DNA of 64,000 nt from Streptomyces sp. TG1A-60 (GCF_037201975.1 NZ_CP147520.1:1488001-1552000); one strand, 5' to 3'. Positions 23,628 to 33,003 are shown, counted from the stretch's first letter. Numbers and translations are program-made. Notes: generated by a model from the letters alone, not told the origin.

Positions 23628-23639
23628 CCATATGTATGG
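23628..23639. promoter_or_regulatory. AT-rich palindrome upstream of the SPW gene
   Basis: CCATATGTATGG has perfect 5-bp arms around TG and sits in the only AT-rich patch of the gap, about 80-90 bases before the SPW start. A binding site or promoter element is possible. Confidence 0.3.
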
Positions 23640-23719
23640 GTTTGCGTGCCTCTGGTGGGTACTCGGGTCCCGCTCACCGGGGACGCGCGCGTCGTGGACC
23701 CCTGACGAAGGAGGCGGGC

Positions 23720-24211
23720 ATGACCGACCGGACCCAGCAGACCACCCTCGAGTCGCATCCGGACATCCTGGAGATGCGGGAGCGCCACACCCGGGCCGAG
23801 CGGGCGGCCACGACCCAGCGGGGCCAGGCCGTCGAAGCGCTGGCCCTGGTCACCGGCCTGTACCTGGCCGCGTCTCCCTGGATCGCGGGCTTCAACGACT
23901 TCACCACCCTGGCCGTGAACAACCTGATCGTCGGTATCGCCTACACGTTCCTGCTGAGCGGCTTCGGCCACGCCTACGAGCGCACGCACGCCAGGGCCTG
24001 GGCAGCCGCGCTGCTCGGAGCCTGGACCGTCATCGCGCCCTGGGTGGTGGCGGGGAACGTGGACACCACACGCACCATCGTCAACAACATCATCGTCGGC
24101 GTCGTCGGGCTGCTCCTCGCACTGGCCGCCGCCGCAGCGGCGGGCGAGACCGACAGGAGCGGACGTAACCGCTCCGCCCGCTCCACCCCCTCCGACCGGC
24201 CGACTCCCTGA
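23720..24211 (+). CDS. SPW repeat membrane protein
   Basis: A 163-residue membrane protein with four hydrophobic segments arranged as two SPW repeats: YLAASPWIAGF before the second segment and WTVIAPWVVAG in the second repeat, each followed by NNxIVG. SPW-repeat proteins are small integral membrane proteins of unknown function found in actinobacteria and proteobacteria. GAAGGAGG lies eight bases before the ATG at 23720. The N-terminal 45 residues are charged and cytoplasmic. The following genes (Rieske-DUF2231, DUF1360, CoxB) are also membrane or redox proteins, so a common stress or respiratory setting is possible. Confidence 0.88.
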   Translation: MTDRTQQTTLESHPDILEMRERHTRAERAATTQRGQAVEALALVTGLYLAASPWIAGFNDFTTLAVNNLIVGIAYTFLLSGFGHAYERTHARAWAAALLGAWTVIAPWVVAGNVDTTRTIVNNIIVGVVGLLLALAAAAAAGETDRSGRNRSARSTPSDRPTP

Positions 24212-24442
24212 CACCGGAGACACGCGCCACCCCACCGGCACTCACCCCTACCCGACGCGTCGAACGTCGACAGCCCGAGTCCGAGGCCGGCCCCGTCAGG
24301 GCCGGTCCGGCCCCGGGCTCCGGCGTGTCCGACCTCGGGCCGCGGCGTGCCGGGGAACTCCTCCACCGCAGAACCGTGGACTTCGGCGAACCGCCGCCCG
24401 CTTGTCCTGTTTGTCGCTTCCCCGGGCGGGGACCCGCCCGCC

Positions 24443-25414
24443 ATGAGAACGATGCCACGCCGCCTGACGGGGCGGAACCGGGTCCTGTCACTGCTGGACC
24501 GCCTGGAAGGGGAACCCCGGGCCGACGCGCTGATCGACGCGCTCGGGCGGAAGGTGAGGTCCCTGCCCCTGGGGCGCGGAAAGGACCTGCTGCACGGCAG
24601 GTGGCTGGGGCACCCGGTGCATCCGCTGATGGTGCAGGTGCCGATCGGCAGCTGGCTCTCGGCGGCGGTACTCGATCTGCGCCCCGGACGCTCACGCGAG
24701 GCGGGGCTGCTGGTCGGCCTGGGGCTGGCCACGGCTGCCCCCGCGGCCCTGGCGGGGGCCGTCGACTGGGCGGAACTGCACCGCCGCCAGCAGCGGACCG
24801 GGCTGGTGCACGCCCTGGCCAACTGGACGGCCGTCGGCCTGTACGCCACCTCGCTCGCCTGTCGCGTCCAGGGCCGCACGGGGGCCGGGAAGGCGTACGG
24901 CTTCCTGGGGCTGACAGCGGTCGGCCTCGGCGGGATGGTGGGCGGCCACCTGGCCTACCGGCAGGCGTCCGGCGCCAACCACGCGGAAGAGGTGCCGCAG
25001 GTCGTCACGGAGGGCTGGCACAGGGTCGGGAGCGTGGACGAGTTCCCGGTGGGCCGGGCCGTGCGGCGCGGTGTGGACTACGTGCCGGTTCTGGTCGTGC
25101 GGGAACCCGGCGGGACGCTGCACGCGCTGGCCGAGCGATGCAGTCACCTCGCTGGGCCGCTGTCGGAGGGCACCGTCACCGACGGATGTGTCCGGTGTCC
25201 CTGGCACGGCAGCGTCTTCCGGCTCTCGGACGGCTGGAACGTACGCGGCCCCGCCACGGCGCCCCAGCCCTCCTTCGACACCCGGATCGTCGACGGCCAC
25301 GTGGAGGTGCGCCTGCGCGAGCGGAACCCGCGGAAGCACACGGAGGAGAGCCGGGAAGCGGACCGGCGAAGGAACGCGGTGGAGGCGGGCCCAGTCCATG
25401 GACTGGGCAGCTGA
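24443..25414 (+). CDS. DUF2231 membrane domain fused to Rieske [2Fe-2S] domain
   Basis: A 323-residue fusion. Residues about 50-180 are a DUF2231 domain with four membrane segments (HPVHPLMVQVPIGSW at its start). Residues about 205-290 are a Rieske domain with ligands in RCSHLAGPL and CVRCPWHG (Cys-x-His and Cys-x2-His). The membrane part also resembles cytochrome b561-like folds, so the protein may pass electrons at the membrane. ATG 24443 is chosen as the first start after the intergenic region; 24452 is possible. Its stop lies inside the start of the DUF1360 gene. Confidence 0.88.
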   Translation: MRTMPRRLTGRNRVLSLLDRLEGEPRADALIDALGRKVRSLPLGRGKDLLHGRWLGHPVHPLMVQVPIGSWLSAAVLDLRPGRSREAGLLVGLGLATAAPAALAGAVDWAELHRRQQRTGLVHALANWTAVGLYATSLACRVQGRTGAGKAYGFLGLTAVGLGGMVGGHLAYRQASGANHAEEVPQVVTEGWHRVGSVDEFPVGRAVRRGVDYVPVLVVREPGGTLHALAERCSHLAGPLSEGTVTDGCVRCPWHGSVFRLSDGWNVRGPATAPQPSFDTRIVDGHVEVRLRERNPRKHTEESREADRRRNAVEAGPVHGLGS

Positions 25415-25943
25415 CCTCCGTCTCGCGGGGCGTCTGCACAGGCTTGTCGAGCGTACGGAGCGACGTTACTCGGCAGGGCGGGAGCGGTCGCTCGGCGGCT
25501 ATCTGGCGGCCATGGCGGGATTCGGGGTGTACACGGCGGCCTGGGCCACGGCGGTGCGACTCCGCGGACGTCCGCTGCCGGAACGGCCCGAGCCCTGGGA
25601 CGTGGTCCTGACCTCGGTGGCCACGTTCCGGCTCAGCCGGCTTCTGAGCAAGGCGGCGGTCACCAGTCCGCTGCGGGCACCCTTCACGAGGTACGTCGGT
25701 CCGCAGGGCCCGGCCGAGCTGCACGAGGAGGCACAGCCCGAGGACGGCAAGGACACCGTCGGTGAGCTGGTGACCTGCCCCTTCTGTGTGAGCGTCTGGG
25801 TGGCCTCGACCCTCACCGCGAGCGGGCTGCTCTGGCCGCGCGCGACCCGCACCGCCACGGGCGGGCTCGCGGCACTGGCCGGCGCGGACGCCCTGCAACT
25901 GGCGTACGGCGCGCTGGTGGGCAAGGCGACAGGGGACGACTGA
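25398..25943 (+). CDS. DUF1360 family membrane protein
   Basis: A 181-residue protein of DUF1360, a family of small integral membrane proteins of unknown function. The signature is visible: DVVLTSVATFRLSRLLSKAA, then AELHEE and ELVTCPFCVSVW with its paired Cys, followed by a C-terminal hydrophobic segment. The start overlaps the previous gene by 17 bases, so the two are translationally coupled. Nothing in the sequence gives a reaction. Confidence 0.85.
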   Translation: MDWAADLRLAGRLHRLVERTERRYSAGRERSLGGYLAAMAGFGVYTAAWATAVRLRGRPLPERPEPWDVVLTSVATFRLSRLLSKAAVTSPLRAPFTRYVGPQGPAELHEEAQPEDGKDTVGELVTCPFCVSVWVASTLTASGLLWPRATRTATGGLAALAGADALQLAYGALVGKATGDD

Positions 25944-25991
25944 GCCCCGGAAGGCCGCGGAGCGAGGGACCCGGCGCCGACTACCCGGCAA

Positions 25992-26013
25992 CCGCCCAGA
26001 ACGTCCTGGGCGG
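25992..26013. terminator. hairpin between convergent DUF1360 and CoxB genes
   Basis: CCGCCCAG and CTGGGCGG form a perfect 8-bp stem with a six-base loop, in the 210-base gap between two converging genes. It could end transcripts from both sides. Confidence 0.55.
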
Positions 26014-26153
26014 CAGCCCCTGCCGGTCGACCGGGCCATGCACGACGGCCAGGCCGCCCGCTCGGCAGCCGCCGTCGTTCGTCACGTCAGGCTCTCGCCG
26101 TCGGCCTGGGTGCCCCGGGCCGGATGGTCCTACTCCGTGCCGAGGGCCGTCGC

Positions 26154-27134
26154 TCACAGTTTGCGCGGCTCGTCGTTCCTGGCCGGGTCGGTGATCTCGA
26201 TGCCCGCCGGGAGGAAGCCGCTCTGCCCCCGGTCGGCCAGCTGCCGCAGGTGCCTCTGGTAGCGCTCCGGAGAGACGACCTTGACGTTGAAGAGCATCCG
26301 GGCGTGGTCGACGCCGCAGAGTTCGGCGCACTTGCCCCGGAAGGTGCCCTCCTGCGTGGGCGTCACCTCGAAGACGTTGACGTTGTGGCCGGGGAAGACG
26401 TCCTGCTTCATCAGGAACGGCAGCACCCAGAAGGAATGGATGACGTCACGGGAGGACAGCACGAACCGGACCTTCTCGCCCCTCGGCAGCCACAGGGTCG
26501 GACCCGGGTTGCCGTTCTGCGGGTTGCGGGTGCCGGGGACACCGACATCGAAGACGCCCTCGGCACCCGGAGGGAAGGCCCTGCGGTATCGGTCCGGAAC
26601 GATGCCCAGGGCCGGGTCGGCCGCCGCGTCGCCCGTGCCGGTGCTGCCGTCCACGTCCTCGATGTAGTTGAAGCCCCAGCTCCACTGGAAGCCGACCACA
26701 CCGACGGTGTGCGCCGGCCTCTCGGAGACTTCGAGAAGCTCGGCCTCGTCACGGGCCGTGAAGTAGAAGAGCACCGAGACGATGATCAGCGGGACCACCG
26801 TGTACAGCACCTCGATGGGCATGTTGTACCGGGACTGCGGGGGCACCTCGACTTTGGTCCTGCTGCGCCGGTGGAAGATCGCCGCCCAGAGGATCAGCCC
26901 CCACACCAGCGCGCCCACGGCGAGCGCCGCGGCCCACGAGCCCTGCCACAGGGAAAGGATCCTCGGCGCCTCCTCCGTGACCGGGGTGGGCATCCCGAGA
27001 CGGGGAAAGTCTCGCCATGTGTACTCGCAACCGGAAACGGCCGCCAGGACCAGGACCAGGACCGCGGTCAGCGCCCGCAGTGGCCTCCGAGGCATCGGAC
27101 GCCGCGACGATCGGTCACAGCCGTTGGGGCTCAC
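26154..27134 (-). CDS. cytochrome c oxidase subunit II
   Basis: A 326-residue lipoprotein: basic start, hydrophobic core and lipobox AAVSGC near residue 36, then two membrane helices (about 68-85 and 110-128) and a cupredoxin domain. The CuA ligands are intact: His in RDVIHSFWV and the loop CAELCGVDHARM (Cys-x3-Cys-x3-His-x2-Met). It receives electrons from cytochrome c and passes them to subunit I. No ctaD, ctaE or qcr genes are near, so this is a solitary extra copy. The short ADPALGIVPDRYRRAFPPG insertion before the copper loop fits the actinobacterial type. An ATG at 27095 is an alternative start nearer the signal. Confidence 0.9.
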   Translation of the reverse strand: MSPNGCDRSSRRPMPRRPLRALTAVLVLVLAAVSGCEYTWRDFPRLGMPTPVTEEAPRILSLWQGSWAAALAVGALVWGLILWAAIFHRRSRTKVEVPPQSRYNMPIEVLYTVVPLIIVSVLFYFTARDEAELLEVSERPAHTVGVVGFQWSWGFNYIEDVDGSTGTGDAAADPALGIVPDRYRRAFPPGAEGVFDVGVPGTRNPQNGNPGPTLWLPRGEKVRFVLSSRDVIHSFWVLPFLMKQDVFPGHNVNVFEVTPTQEGTFRGKCAELCGVDHARMLFNVKVVSPERYQRHLRQLADRGQSGFLPAGIEITDPARNDEPRKL

Positions 27135-27209
27135 GTAGCGCCTTCCCGAGAAGCTAGGGATCTTTATGCGGACAAAACACTACTGAGGCTCACATCGGAG
27201 GCATGTCCA

Positions 27210-27234
27210 ACGCGCCGCCGGCACTCGGCGCGCG
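27210..27234 (-). terminator. possible terminator of the S9 peptidase gene
   Basis: ACGCGCCG and CGGCGCGCGT can pair around CCGGCACT within 65 bases of the peptidase stop. The stem is short and no T-run follows. Confidence 0.4.
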
Positions 27235-27272
27235 TCGGCTGCCACGCGGGGGCGCGGCGCGGTGTGCCGACG

Positions 27273-29480
27273 TCACTCGGCGATGTGGCGCTCGATCCAG
27301 TCGGCGGCGGTCCGGCGGAAGATCTTCCGGCTGTCCGCGCGCAGGAAGTCATGGCCCTCGTCACGCAGCGTAAGCAGTTCGGCCTCCAGACCGCGCTCGC
27401 GGGCCGCGCGCACGAACTGCTCGGATTCACCGAGGGGCACATTGGTGTCGTGCTCACCGTGGACCGCGAGCAACGGGACGCGCAGCGCGTCGACGCGGGT
27501 CATCGGGGACAGCGCGTGCAGCAGCTCCCGGTCGTGTTGCGGGTGACCGTACTTGTGTGCGGCCGATTCCGCGATCCACGGCTCGGTACCGGCGTAGAAG
27601 GTCGCGAAGTCGGACATGCCGCAGGCCGCGACGCCGGTGCGGAAGAGGTCCGGGTGCCACACGAGGGACGCCATCACCAGGTAGCCGCCGTACGAGCGGC
27701 CCATGACGGCCAGCCGCCTCGGATCGGCGAGAGAGGCCACGACGACGTGGGCCGCGCAGTCGGCGACATCCTCGATCGCGGCGAACCGTCCCTTGCCGAG
27801 GTCGGAGTCGACGAAGGACCGGCCGTGGCCGGAGGAGCCGCGCACGTCGGGAGCGAAGATGTCCAGGCCCCGGCCCAGCAGCTCGTGGTAGAGCGGGTTG
27901 AACACGGGCCGCTCCTGCTCCTCCGGGCCGCCGTGCAGATGGATCACGCAGGGTGCCGGCTCCCCGGGGCCCCGGCCCGGCGCCCGGTAGTACCAGCCGC
28001 TCAGCGGCAACCCGTCGCGTGCCGTCGGCCGCAGCGGTACGGGACGCACGGGCGGACGGCCCGGCGGGACGGCGTCCTCGTCGCGGGAGGACCACTCTGT
28101 CCGCAGCGCGGCGCCCTCGGAGAACCACCACACACCGGGGCGGCGCTGCGACCCGGACAGCGCCAGCACAGGTCCCGCCCGGCCGTCGGCCCGCGCGATA
28201 CGCGTCACCACCTCGTGCGGCAGCGGCACCGCCCGCGGCGGACCCACCCGGGCGTCGCCGCCGGATGCCGCCACGATGGGGGTGACCTCCAGTTCACTGG
28301 CCCCGCGCACGTTCCAGGCCAGGGCCGCGGTGTGCCCGTCGTGGCCGAACGCCAGCAGTTCCAGTCCGCAGTCCTCGCGCTCCGCGGCGACGGTCAGCCC
28401 CCGCCGCGCCCCTCCGCCGTCCAGGTGGACGGCGAACAGCGCGGCGAACTCGCGTGCCGCGTCGCTGCGCAGCCACAGCGTGGTGCCGTCCGGGGAGAAC
28501 CGGCCGACCCAGGGATCGCCGTCGGCGACCGGCAGGGCGCAGGTGGTCCGCAGCTCGGCGGTACGCACGACGAGGGCTTCGCGGCGGCCCCTCGGTCCCC
28601 GGCGCAGGAGTGCCAGCCGTCCGTCCCGGCTGATGTCGCACACGCGCAGCGTGGCGGCGCCCCGTTCGACCGCCAGCAGGGCGGGTGCCGCCGCGCCCAG
28701 GGGGTCGACGAGGTAGGCGGCCAGCCCTCCGCCGGCCGCCCCCTCGGGATCCACCTTGCCGCTTTCCCGCTCGTGGGCACCGGGGCCCCCCGTGCCACGA
28801 CCGGCGTCGCCGTGGTGCGGGCCGCCGAGCAGCACGGCGCGGCCGTCGCGGACGGCCCAGCCCGCCGGACGGGGGACGGTGTAGGTCCGTGGGTCGGCGA
28901 GGCCCGGCTCCGCAGGGGCGGGGCCCTCTTCCGTGTCGGCCCCGCCGGGCGCGAGAACCGGCTCGGCGACGGTGACGGCGACGGCCGAGCCGTCGTGCTG
29001 CCAGCAGCCCAGGTACGCGGAGCTGCCGGGCTCGGCACCGGCGAGTACGCGTCGCCCGGTTCCGTCCGGGCGGACGCACAGCACCCGCGTGTGTTCGCCG
29101 CCCCCGGGGGCGGTGGTGTAGGCGATCCAGCGGCCGTCCGGCGACCAGGCCACCTCCTTGACCGGGTGGGGGTCGGAGTCGAGCAGATGGACCTCGGGCC
29201 CGTCGACGGGGCCGGTCCACAGCTGCGGAACCCCGCCCCGGTCGCAGATGAACGCGACGTGCCCACCGCTCGGGTCCACGGACGGATACCAGCAGCCGTG
29301 GGACGTCAGCCGTTGCGGGGTGTCCCGGTACCCGGCGGTGTCGGGCAGGAGTACCGGTACGGGAGCCGTGGAGGCCGGTGTCGGGCCGGTCGCCGACACC
29401 GCCCGGCCGCCGGCCGCCCCGGCCGCCCCCGCCGTCAGCGCGGAGGAGGCGCCACCGTGGTCCTCGGGCCGCCACGGCAC
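27273..29480 (-). CDS. S9 family (prolyl-oligopeptidase-like) peptidase
   Basis: A 735-residue protein with an N-terminal beta-propeller (about 60-450; repeated WSPDGRWIAYTT-type blades) and a C-terminal alpha/beta-hydrolase domain. The nucleophile is in GRSYGGYLVMASL, the acid Asp in AVHGEHDTNVP, and the catalytic His in RDEGHDF. No clear signal peptide is seen. It is the third gene of a same-strand set with an asparagine-synthase-type amidotransferase and a GCS2 ligase. Known amidated-dipeptide loci also carry a peptidase, so turnover of the product is a plausible job. GTG 29480 is used; the GTG at 29399 is an alternative. Confidence 0.9.
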   Translation of the reverse strand: MPWRPEDHGGASSALTAGAAGAAGGRAVSATGPTPASTAPVPVLLPDTAGYRDTPQRLTSHGCWYPSVDPSGGHVAFICDRGGVPQLWTGPVDGPEVHLLDSDPHPVKEVAWSPDGRWIAYTTAPGGGEHTRVLCVRPDGTGRRVLAGAEPGSSAYLGCWQHDGSAVAVTVAEPVLAPGGADTEEGPAPAEPGLADPRTYTVPRPAGWAVRDGRAVLLGGPHHGDAGRGTGGPGAHERESGKVDPEGAAGGGLAAYLVDPLGAAAPALLAVERGAATLRVCDISRDGRLALLRRGPRGRREALVVRTAELRTTCALPVADGDPWVGRFSPDGTTLWLRSDAAREFAALFAVHLDGGGARRGLTVAAEREDCGLELLAFGHDGHTAALAWNVRGASELEVTPIVAASGGDARVGPPRAVPLPHEVVTRIARADGRAGPVLALSGSQRRPGVWWFSEGAALRTEWSSRDEDAVPPGRPPVRPVPLRPTARDGLPLSGWYYRAPGRGPGEPAPCVIHLHGGPEEQERPVFNPLYHELLGRGLDIFAPDVRGSSGHGRSFVDSDLGKGRFAAIEDVADCAAHVVVASLADPRRLAVMGRSYGGYLVMASLVWHPDLFRTGVAACGMSDFATFYAGTEPWIAESAAHKYGHPQHDRELLHALSPMTRVDALRVPLLAVHGEHDTNVPLGESEQFVRAARERGLEAELLTLRDEGHDFLRADSRKIFRRTAADWIERHIAE

Positions 29481-29574
29481 CCCGTCGGCGACGCCCCCGC
29501 CGCCGGGGGAGCCGCGAGGGGGTGCGGTGGGGCCGCCGTCGCCGGGCGCGAGGGCTGAGTCCCCTGCGCCCCGG

Positions 29575-31359
29575 TCAGCTGATTCCGTGCGTTTGCAGCC
29601 ATATCTCCAGCAAAGCTACCTGCCACAGCTCGTTCGCCCCACGCCTGGTGCGGTGCTCGTCCGGCGCCGACAGCAGCCTGGCCACGTACCCGTCCTGGAA
29701 GACACCCCGTGACCTGGCCTCGGGCGCCGACATGGCCTCACGGACCCGCCCCAGCACGGGACCCGCCATGTGTTTGACGGCGGGGACCGGGAAGTAGCCC
29801 TTGGGCCGGTCGACGACCTGAGCGGGCAGGAGCCGGCGGCCCGCGGCCTTGAGGACCCCCTTGCCGCCGTCGGCGAGTTTCAGGTCCGGCGGACAGGCGG
29901 CGGCCAACTCCACCAGTTCGTGGTCGAGGAACGGGACGCGGGCCTCCAGTCCCCAGTCCATGGTCATGTTGTCGACGCGCTTGACCGGATCGTCGACGAG
30001 CATCACATGGGTGTCGAGCCGCAGCGCCGCGTCGAGAGCGGTCTCGGCGCCCGGATGCGCCATGTGCTCCCGTACGAAGCGGCCGGACACGTCGTGGCCG
30101 GGCAGCATGGAGGGATCCACGATCCCGGTGAGGGCGGCGTGCGGCCGGTCGAAGTACGTCTCGGCGTACGCCTCGGCCGCCCGCTCTCTGGGGGCGGCGG
30201 CCATGTCCGGGTACCAGTGGTAGCCGGCGAAGACCTCGTCGGCGCCCTGACCGCTCTGGACGACCTTCACCTCCTTCGCGACCTGCTCCGACAGCAGGTG
30301 GAAGGCGACCACGTCATGGCTGGTCATCGGCTCGCTCATCGCCTCGATCGCCGCGTCCAGCGCCGTCGACACACGGTCCGAGGGCACCATGAGCTGGTGG
30401 TGGTCCGTGCCGAAGTGCCGGGAGACCAGGTCCGAGTAGCGGAACTCGTCGCCCTCCTCGCCGCCCTCCGACTCGAACCCCACGCTGAACGTCGCGAGGT
30501 CGCGCTGCCCCTCGTCGGCCAGCAGCGCCACGATCAGGCTGGAGTCGAGGCCGCCCGACAGCAGCACGCCGACCGGTACGTCGGCGACCATGCGCCGGCG
30601 TACGGCGGTGCGCAGCGCGTCGAGCACCGCGTCGCGCCACTCGTCCGCGCCCAGGTGCGCGTACTCGGGCCGGCGGGTGTACGACGGCTGCCAGTAGCGG
30701 ACGTCGCGGTGGCGGCCGTCCGGTTCCACGACGCGCACGGTGGCCGCGGGCAGCTTGCGTACTCCGGTGAGGACCGTGTGGGGCGCGGCCACCGTGGCGT
30801 GCCAGCTCAGGTACTGGTGCAACGCGAGGGGGTCGAGCGAGGTGTCGATGCCGCCGCCGGCCAGGAGGGACGGCAGCGAGGAGGCGAAGCGCAGCCGCCC
30901 CGGCGCCTGGGCCAGGTACAGCGGCTTGATGCCCAGCCGGTCACGGGCCAGGACGAGCCGCCCGGTGGCCTGCTCGACGATGACGAAGGCGAACATGCCG
31001 TAGAGGCGGTCGACACAGGCGGTTCCCCACTGCTGGTACGCCTTGAGCACCACCTCGGTGTCGGATCCGGAGAAGAAGCGGTGGCCGAGACCGCGCAGTT
31101 GCGCGCGCAGCTCTTTGTAGTTGTAGATGCAGCCGTTGAAGACACCGGCGATCCGCCCCGCCGAGTCGGCCATGGGCTGGGCCCCGTACTCGGACAGGTC
31201 GATGATCTTCAGCCGACGGTGGCCCAGCGCCACGGCGCCCTGCGACCACAGCCCCCTGCCGTCCGGTCCCCGGGCGGTGAGGCGGTCGGTCATGCGCTCG
31301 ACGGCCGCCAGGTCGGGCCGTCCGCCGTCGAAGCGGATCTCTCCGCTCAGGCCGCACAT
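29575..31359 (-). CDS. asparagine-synthase-type amidotransferase (AsnO-like)
   Basis: A 594-residue glutamine-dependent amidotransferase. The start at 31359 is fixed because Cys2 must be the N-terminal nucleophile (MCGLSGEIRFDGG) and GAGGAGG lies upstream. The glutaminase domain occupies about 1-200 (RGPDGRG, NGCIYNY), and the synthetase domain follows with the ATP pyrophosphatase loop LLSGGLDSSLI and SGQGADEVFAGY. Length and C-terminal region (DRPKGYFPVPAVKH) fit the N-acetylglutaminylglutamine amidotransferase subfamily rather than housekeeping AsnB. It should amidate a carboxyl group of a small peptide made by the GCS2 ligase encoded upstream. That pairing is inferred from context. Confidence 0.88.
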   Translation of the reverse strand: MCGLSGEIRFDGGRPDLAAVERMTDRLTARGPDGRGLWSQGAVALGHRRLKIIDLSEYGAQPMADSAGRIAGVFNGCIYNYKELRAQLRGLGHRFFSGSDTEVVLKAYQQWGTACVDRLYGMFAFVIVEQATGRLVLARDRLGIKPLYLAQAPGRLRFASSLPSLLAGGGIDTSLDPLALHQYLSWHATVAAPHTVLTGVRKLPAATVRVVEPDGRHRDVRYWQPSYTRRPEYAHLGADEWRDAVLDALRTAVRRRMVADVPVGVLLSGGLDSSLIVALLADEGQRDLATFSVGFESEGGEEGDEFRYSDLVSRHFGTDHHQLMVPSDRVSTALDAAIEAMSEPMTSHDVVAFHLLSEQVAKEVKVVQSGQGADEVFAGYHWYPDMAAAPRERAAEAYAETYFDRPHAALTGIVDPSMLPGHDVSGRFVREHMAHPGAETALDAALRLDTHVMLVDDPVKRVDNMTMDWGLEARVPFLDHELVELAAACPPDLKLADGGKGVLKAAGRRLLPAQVVDRPKGYFPVPAVKHMAGPVLGRVREAMSAPEARSRGVFQDGYVARLLSAPDEHRTRRGANELWQVALLEIWLQTHGIS

Positions 31360-31586
31360 CAGGCCACACCTCCTCGCAGGGGGCCGCTGTGGGCCGTGCC
31401 CGGAGGCGAGGCCTTGAACGAGCACGATGCGGTCCGTCGCGTGTGGGTCCTGCTGCTGGGCATGCGAGCCACTCTCCTTGTTCACGGTGGCACCGGCGCC
31501 ACGGGGCGGACGGCGGGTTCTCCGCACCGTGGCACCCTGTCGCGGGGCGACGGCCGGCGCCTGCCTTTATGCATGGCCGCGGTGTG

Positions 31587-32774
31587 TCAGCCGCCGACGG
31601 TTTCCACCGAGTACGGTGGCGGGGCCCCTGGCGGGGCGGCACCCGCCGCCGCGACGGGGCGGCGGGCGGCTCCGGAAGCGGGGCCCCGCCTGTGCTCACC
31701 GCGGGTCTCGGCGACCATCGTCTCCACACAGGCGAGCAGGCCCTCCTCCTCCGCGACCCCGCGCAGTCGCCGCGCCGCGCTGCCCCGAGCCAGCGCCTCT
31801 TCCATGAGCACGCGTACGGAGTCCCAGTCGCCGTAGGCTTCCAGGGCCGGGCGCAGCCTCCGCAGCATGTCGCGCAGGACGGTGGGGGCGGGCGCGGCGA
31901 GACGGGTGACCGGGTCGACCAGGGTGCCCTCCAGCCCCGCCTGGGCCGCCCGCCAGACGGCGGCCCGGAGCCATTCGTGCCTGCCGTCGCAGACCCGGCC
32001 CGGCTGCTCCAGCCGGACTCGCGCGTCCTCGACCAGGGCGCGGAACAGCCCGGCGACGAGCACGACCGTCTCGGTGCGCGGGCAGGCGTCGCAGACGCGC
32101 AGCTCCAGGGTCTGCTGGTGATCGGACGGCCGTACGTCGTAATAGACCATGCCCCGGTCGCTGATCACACCGGAGCGGACCAGAGCCTCGACCGTGGCGT
32201 CGTAGTCGGCGGCTCCGGCGAAGCAGCCGACCGGCCCCGCGGTGGGCCAGCGCTGCCACAGCATCGTGCGCCAGCTGGCGTACCCCGTGTCCGCGCCGAG
32301 CCAGAACGGTGAGCTGGCGGACAGAGCCAGCAGCGGGGGCAGCCACGGGGAGACGGCGCACATGATCCGGACGGCCGTGTCGCGGTCGGGTACGTCGACA
32401 TGGACCTGCGCGCTGCACACGAGATGCTCGTCGGCGACCCGCCGGTAGGCGTCGACCATGTGCCGGTAACGACGATCGTCGGTGGCGTCACCGCGCGTCA
32501 CCCGCGCCAGCGGCACCGTGCCGGCCGCGACGACGGCCAGCCCGAGAGGGGAGGCCGCCGCGTCCAGCCGCCGCCGCGCCCCGGACAGATCGGCGTGCAG
32601 GGAGTCCAGCGCGGTGTGCACCGGGCTGTTCCACTCCACGGCCGATCGCTGCAGCTCGGGCTTGAACTCGCTTCTGGGCAGGCGACCGAGGAGCGCGTCG
32701 GCGCCCGGGACGAGCCGCCCGCTCCTCGCGTCCAGAACATGGAACTCTTCCTCTACGCCCACTCGAACGGTCAC
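31587..32774 (-). CDS. GCS2-family carboxylate-amine ligase (YbdK-like)
   Basis: A 395-residue ATP-dependent ligase of the glutamate-cysteine ligase 2 family. The first strand VRVGVEEEFHVLDA carries the metal-binding Glu residues, with QVHVDVPDRDTAVR, RTMLWQRWPTAGPVG and LELRVCDACPRTE following. GCS2 enzymes join an amino acid to the gamma-carboxylate of glutamate or to similar acids. The C-terminal 40 residues are Ala/Pro-rich and disordered. It is the first gene of the ligase-amidotransferase-peptidase set, separated from the amidotransferase by 227 bases that hold only the latter's ribosome site and no clear gene. Confidence 0.88.
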   Translation of the reverse strand: MTVRVGVEEEFHVLDARSGRLVPGADALLGRLPRSEFKPELQRSAVEWNSPVHTALDSLHADLSGARRRLDAAASPLGLAVVAAGTVPLARVTRGDATDDRRYRHMVDAYRRVADEHLVCSAQVHVDVPDRDTAVRIMCAVSPWLPPLLALSASSPFWLGADTGYASWRTMLWQRWPTAGPVGCFAGAADYDATVEALVRSGVISDRGMVYYDVRPSDHQQTLELRVCDACPRTETVVLVAGLFRALVEDARVRLEQPGRVCDGRHEWLRAAVWRAAQAGLEGTLVDPVTRLAAPAPTVLRDMLRRLRPALEAYGDWDSVRVLMEEALARGSAARRLRGVAEEEGLLACVETMVAETRGEHRRGPASGAARRPVAAAGAAPPGAPPPYSVETVGG

Positions 32775-33003
32775 GGCCTCTCCCTCGTCCGTTACCCGAG
32801 ATCGCCCGCCGGGAAGGAGACCCGTGGCGATCGCTGCGCACTACGAGTTCCCGGCAAACACACAAATAAGCCCCAGGCGTGCACGTCCTTCACCGGCGCA
32901 TCACACATGAGCGGCGTTGGCCGGACGGTGCCGGCCGTAGCCGGGACGCGGAGGGTCCAGCGGAGGGGGCTCTCGCCGTCCCGCGCAAACGGTCGGTGTC
33001 GAG

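Noticed and set aside
26124..29558. Plus-strand open frame of 1144 codons
   Set aside because: It lies opposite the CoxB and S9 peptidase genes and encodes low-complexity Arg/Gly/Pro-rich sequence, a common by-product of high-GC third positions.
32775..33003. Small gene between the GCS2 ligase and the DHFR-like gene
   Set aside because: No frame with a ribosome site or recognisable protein was found in these 229 bases.
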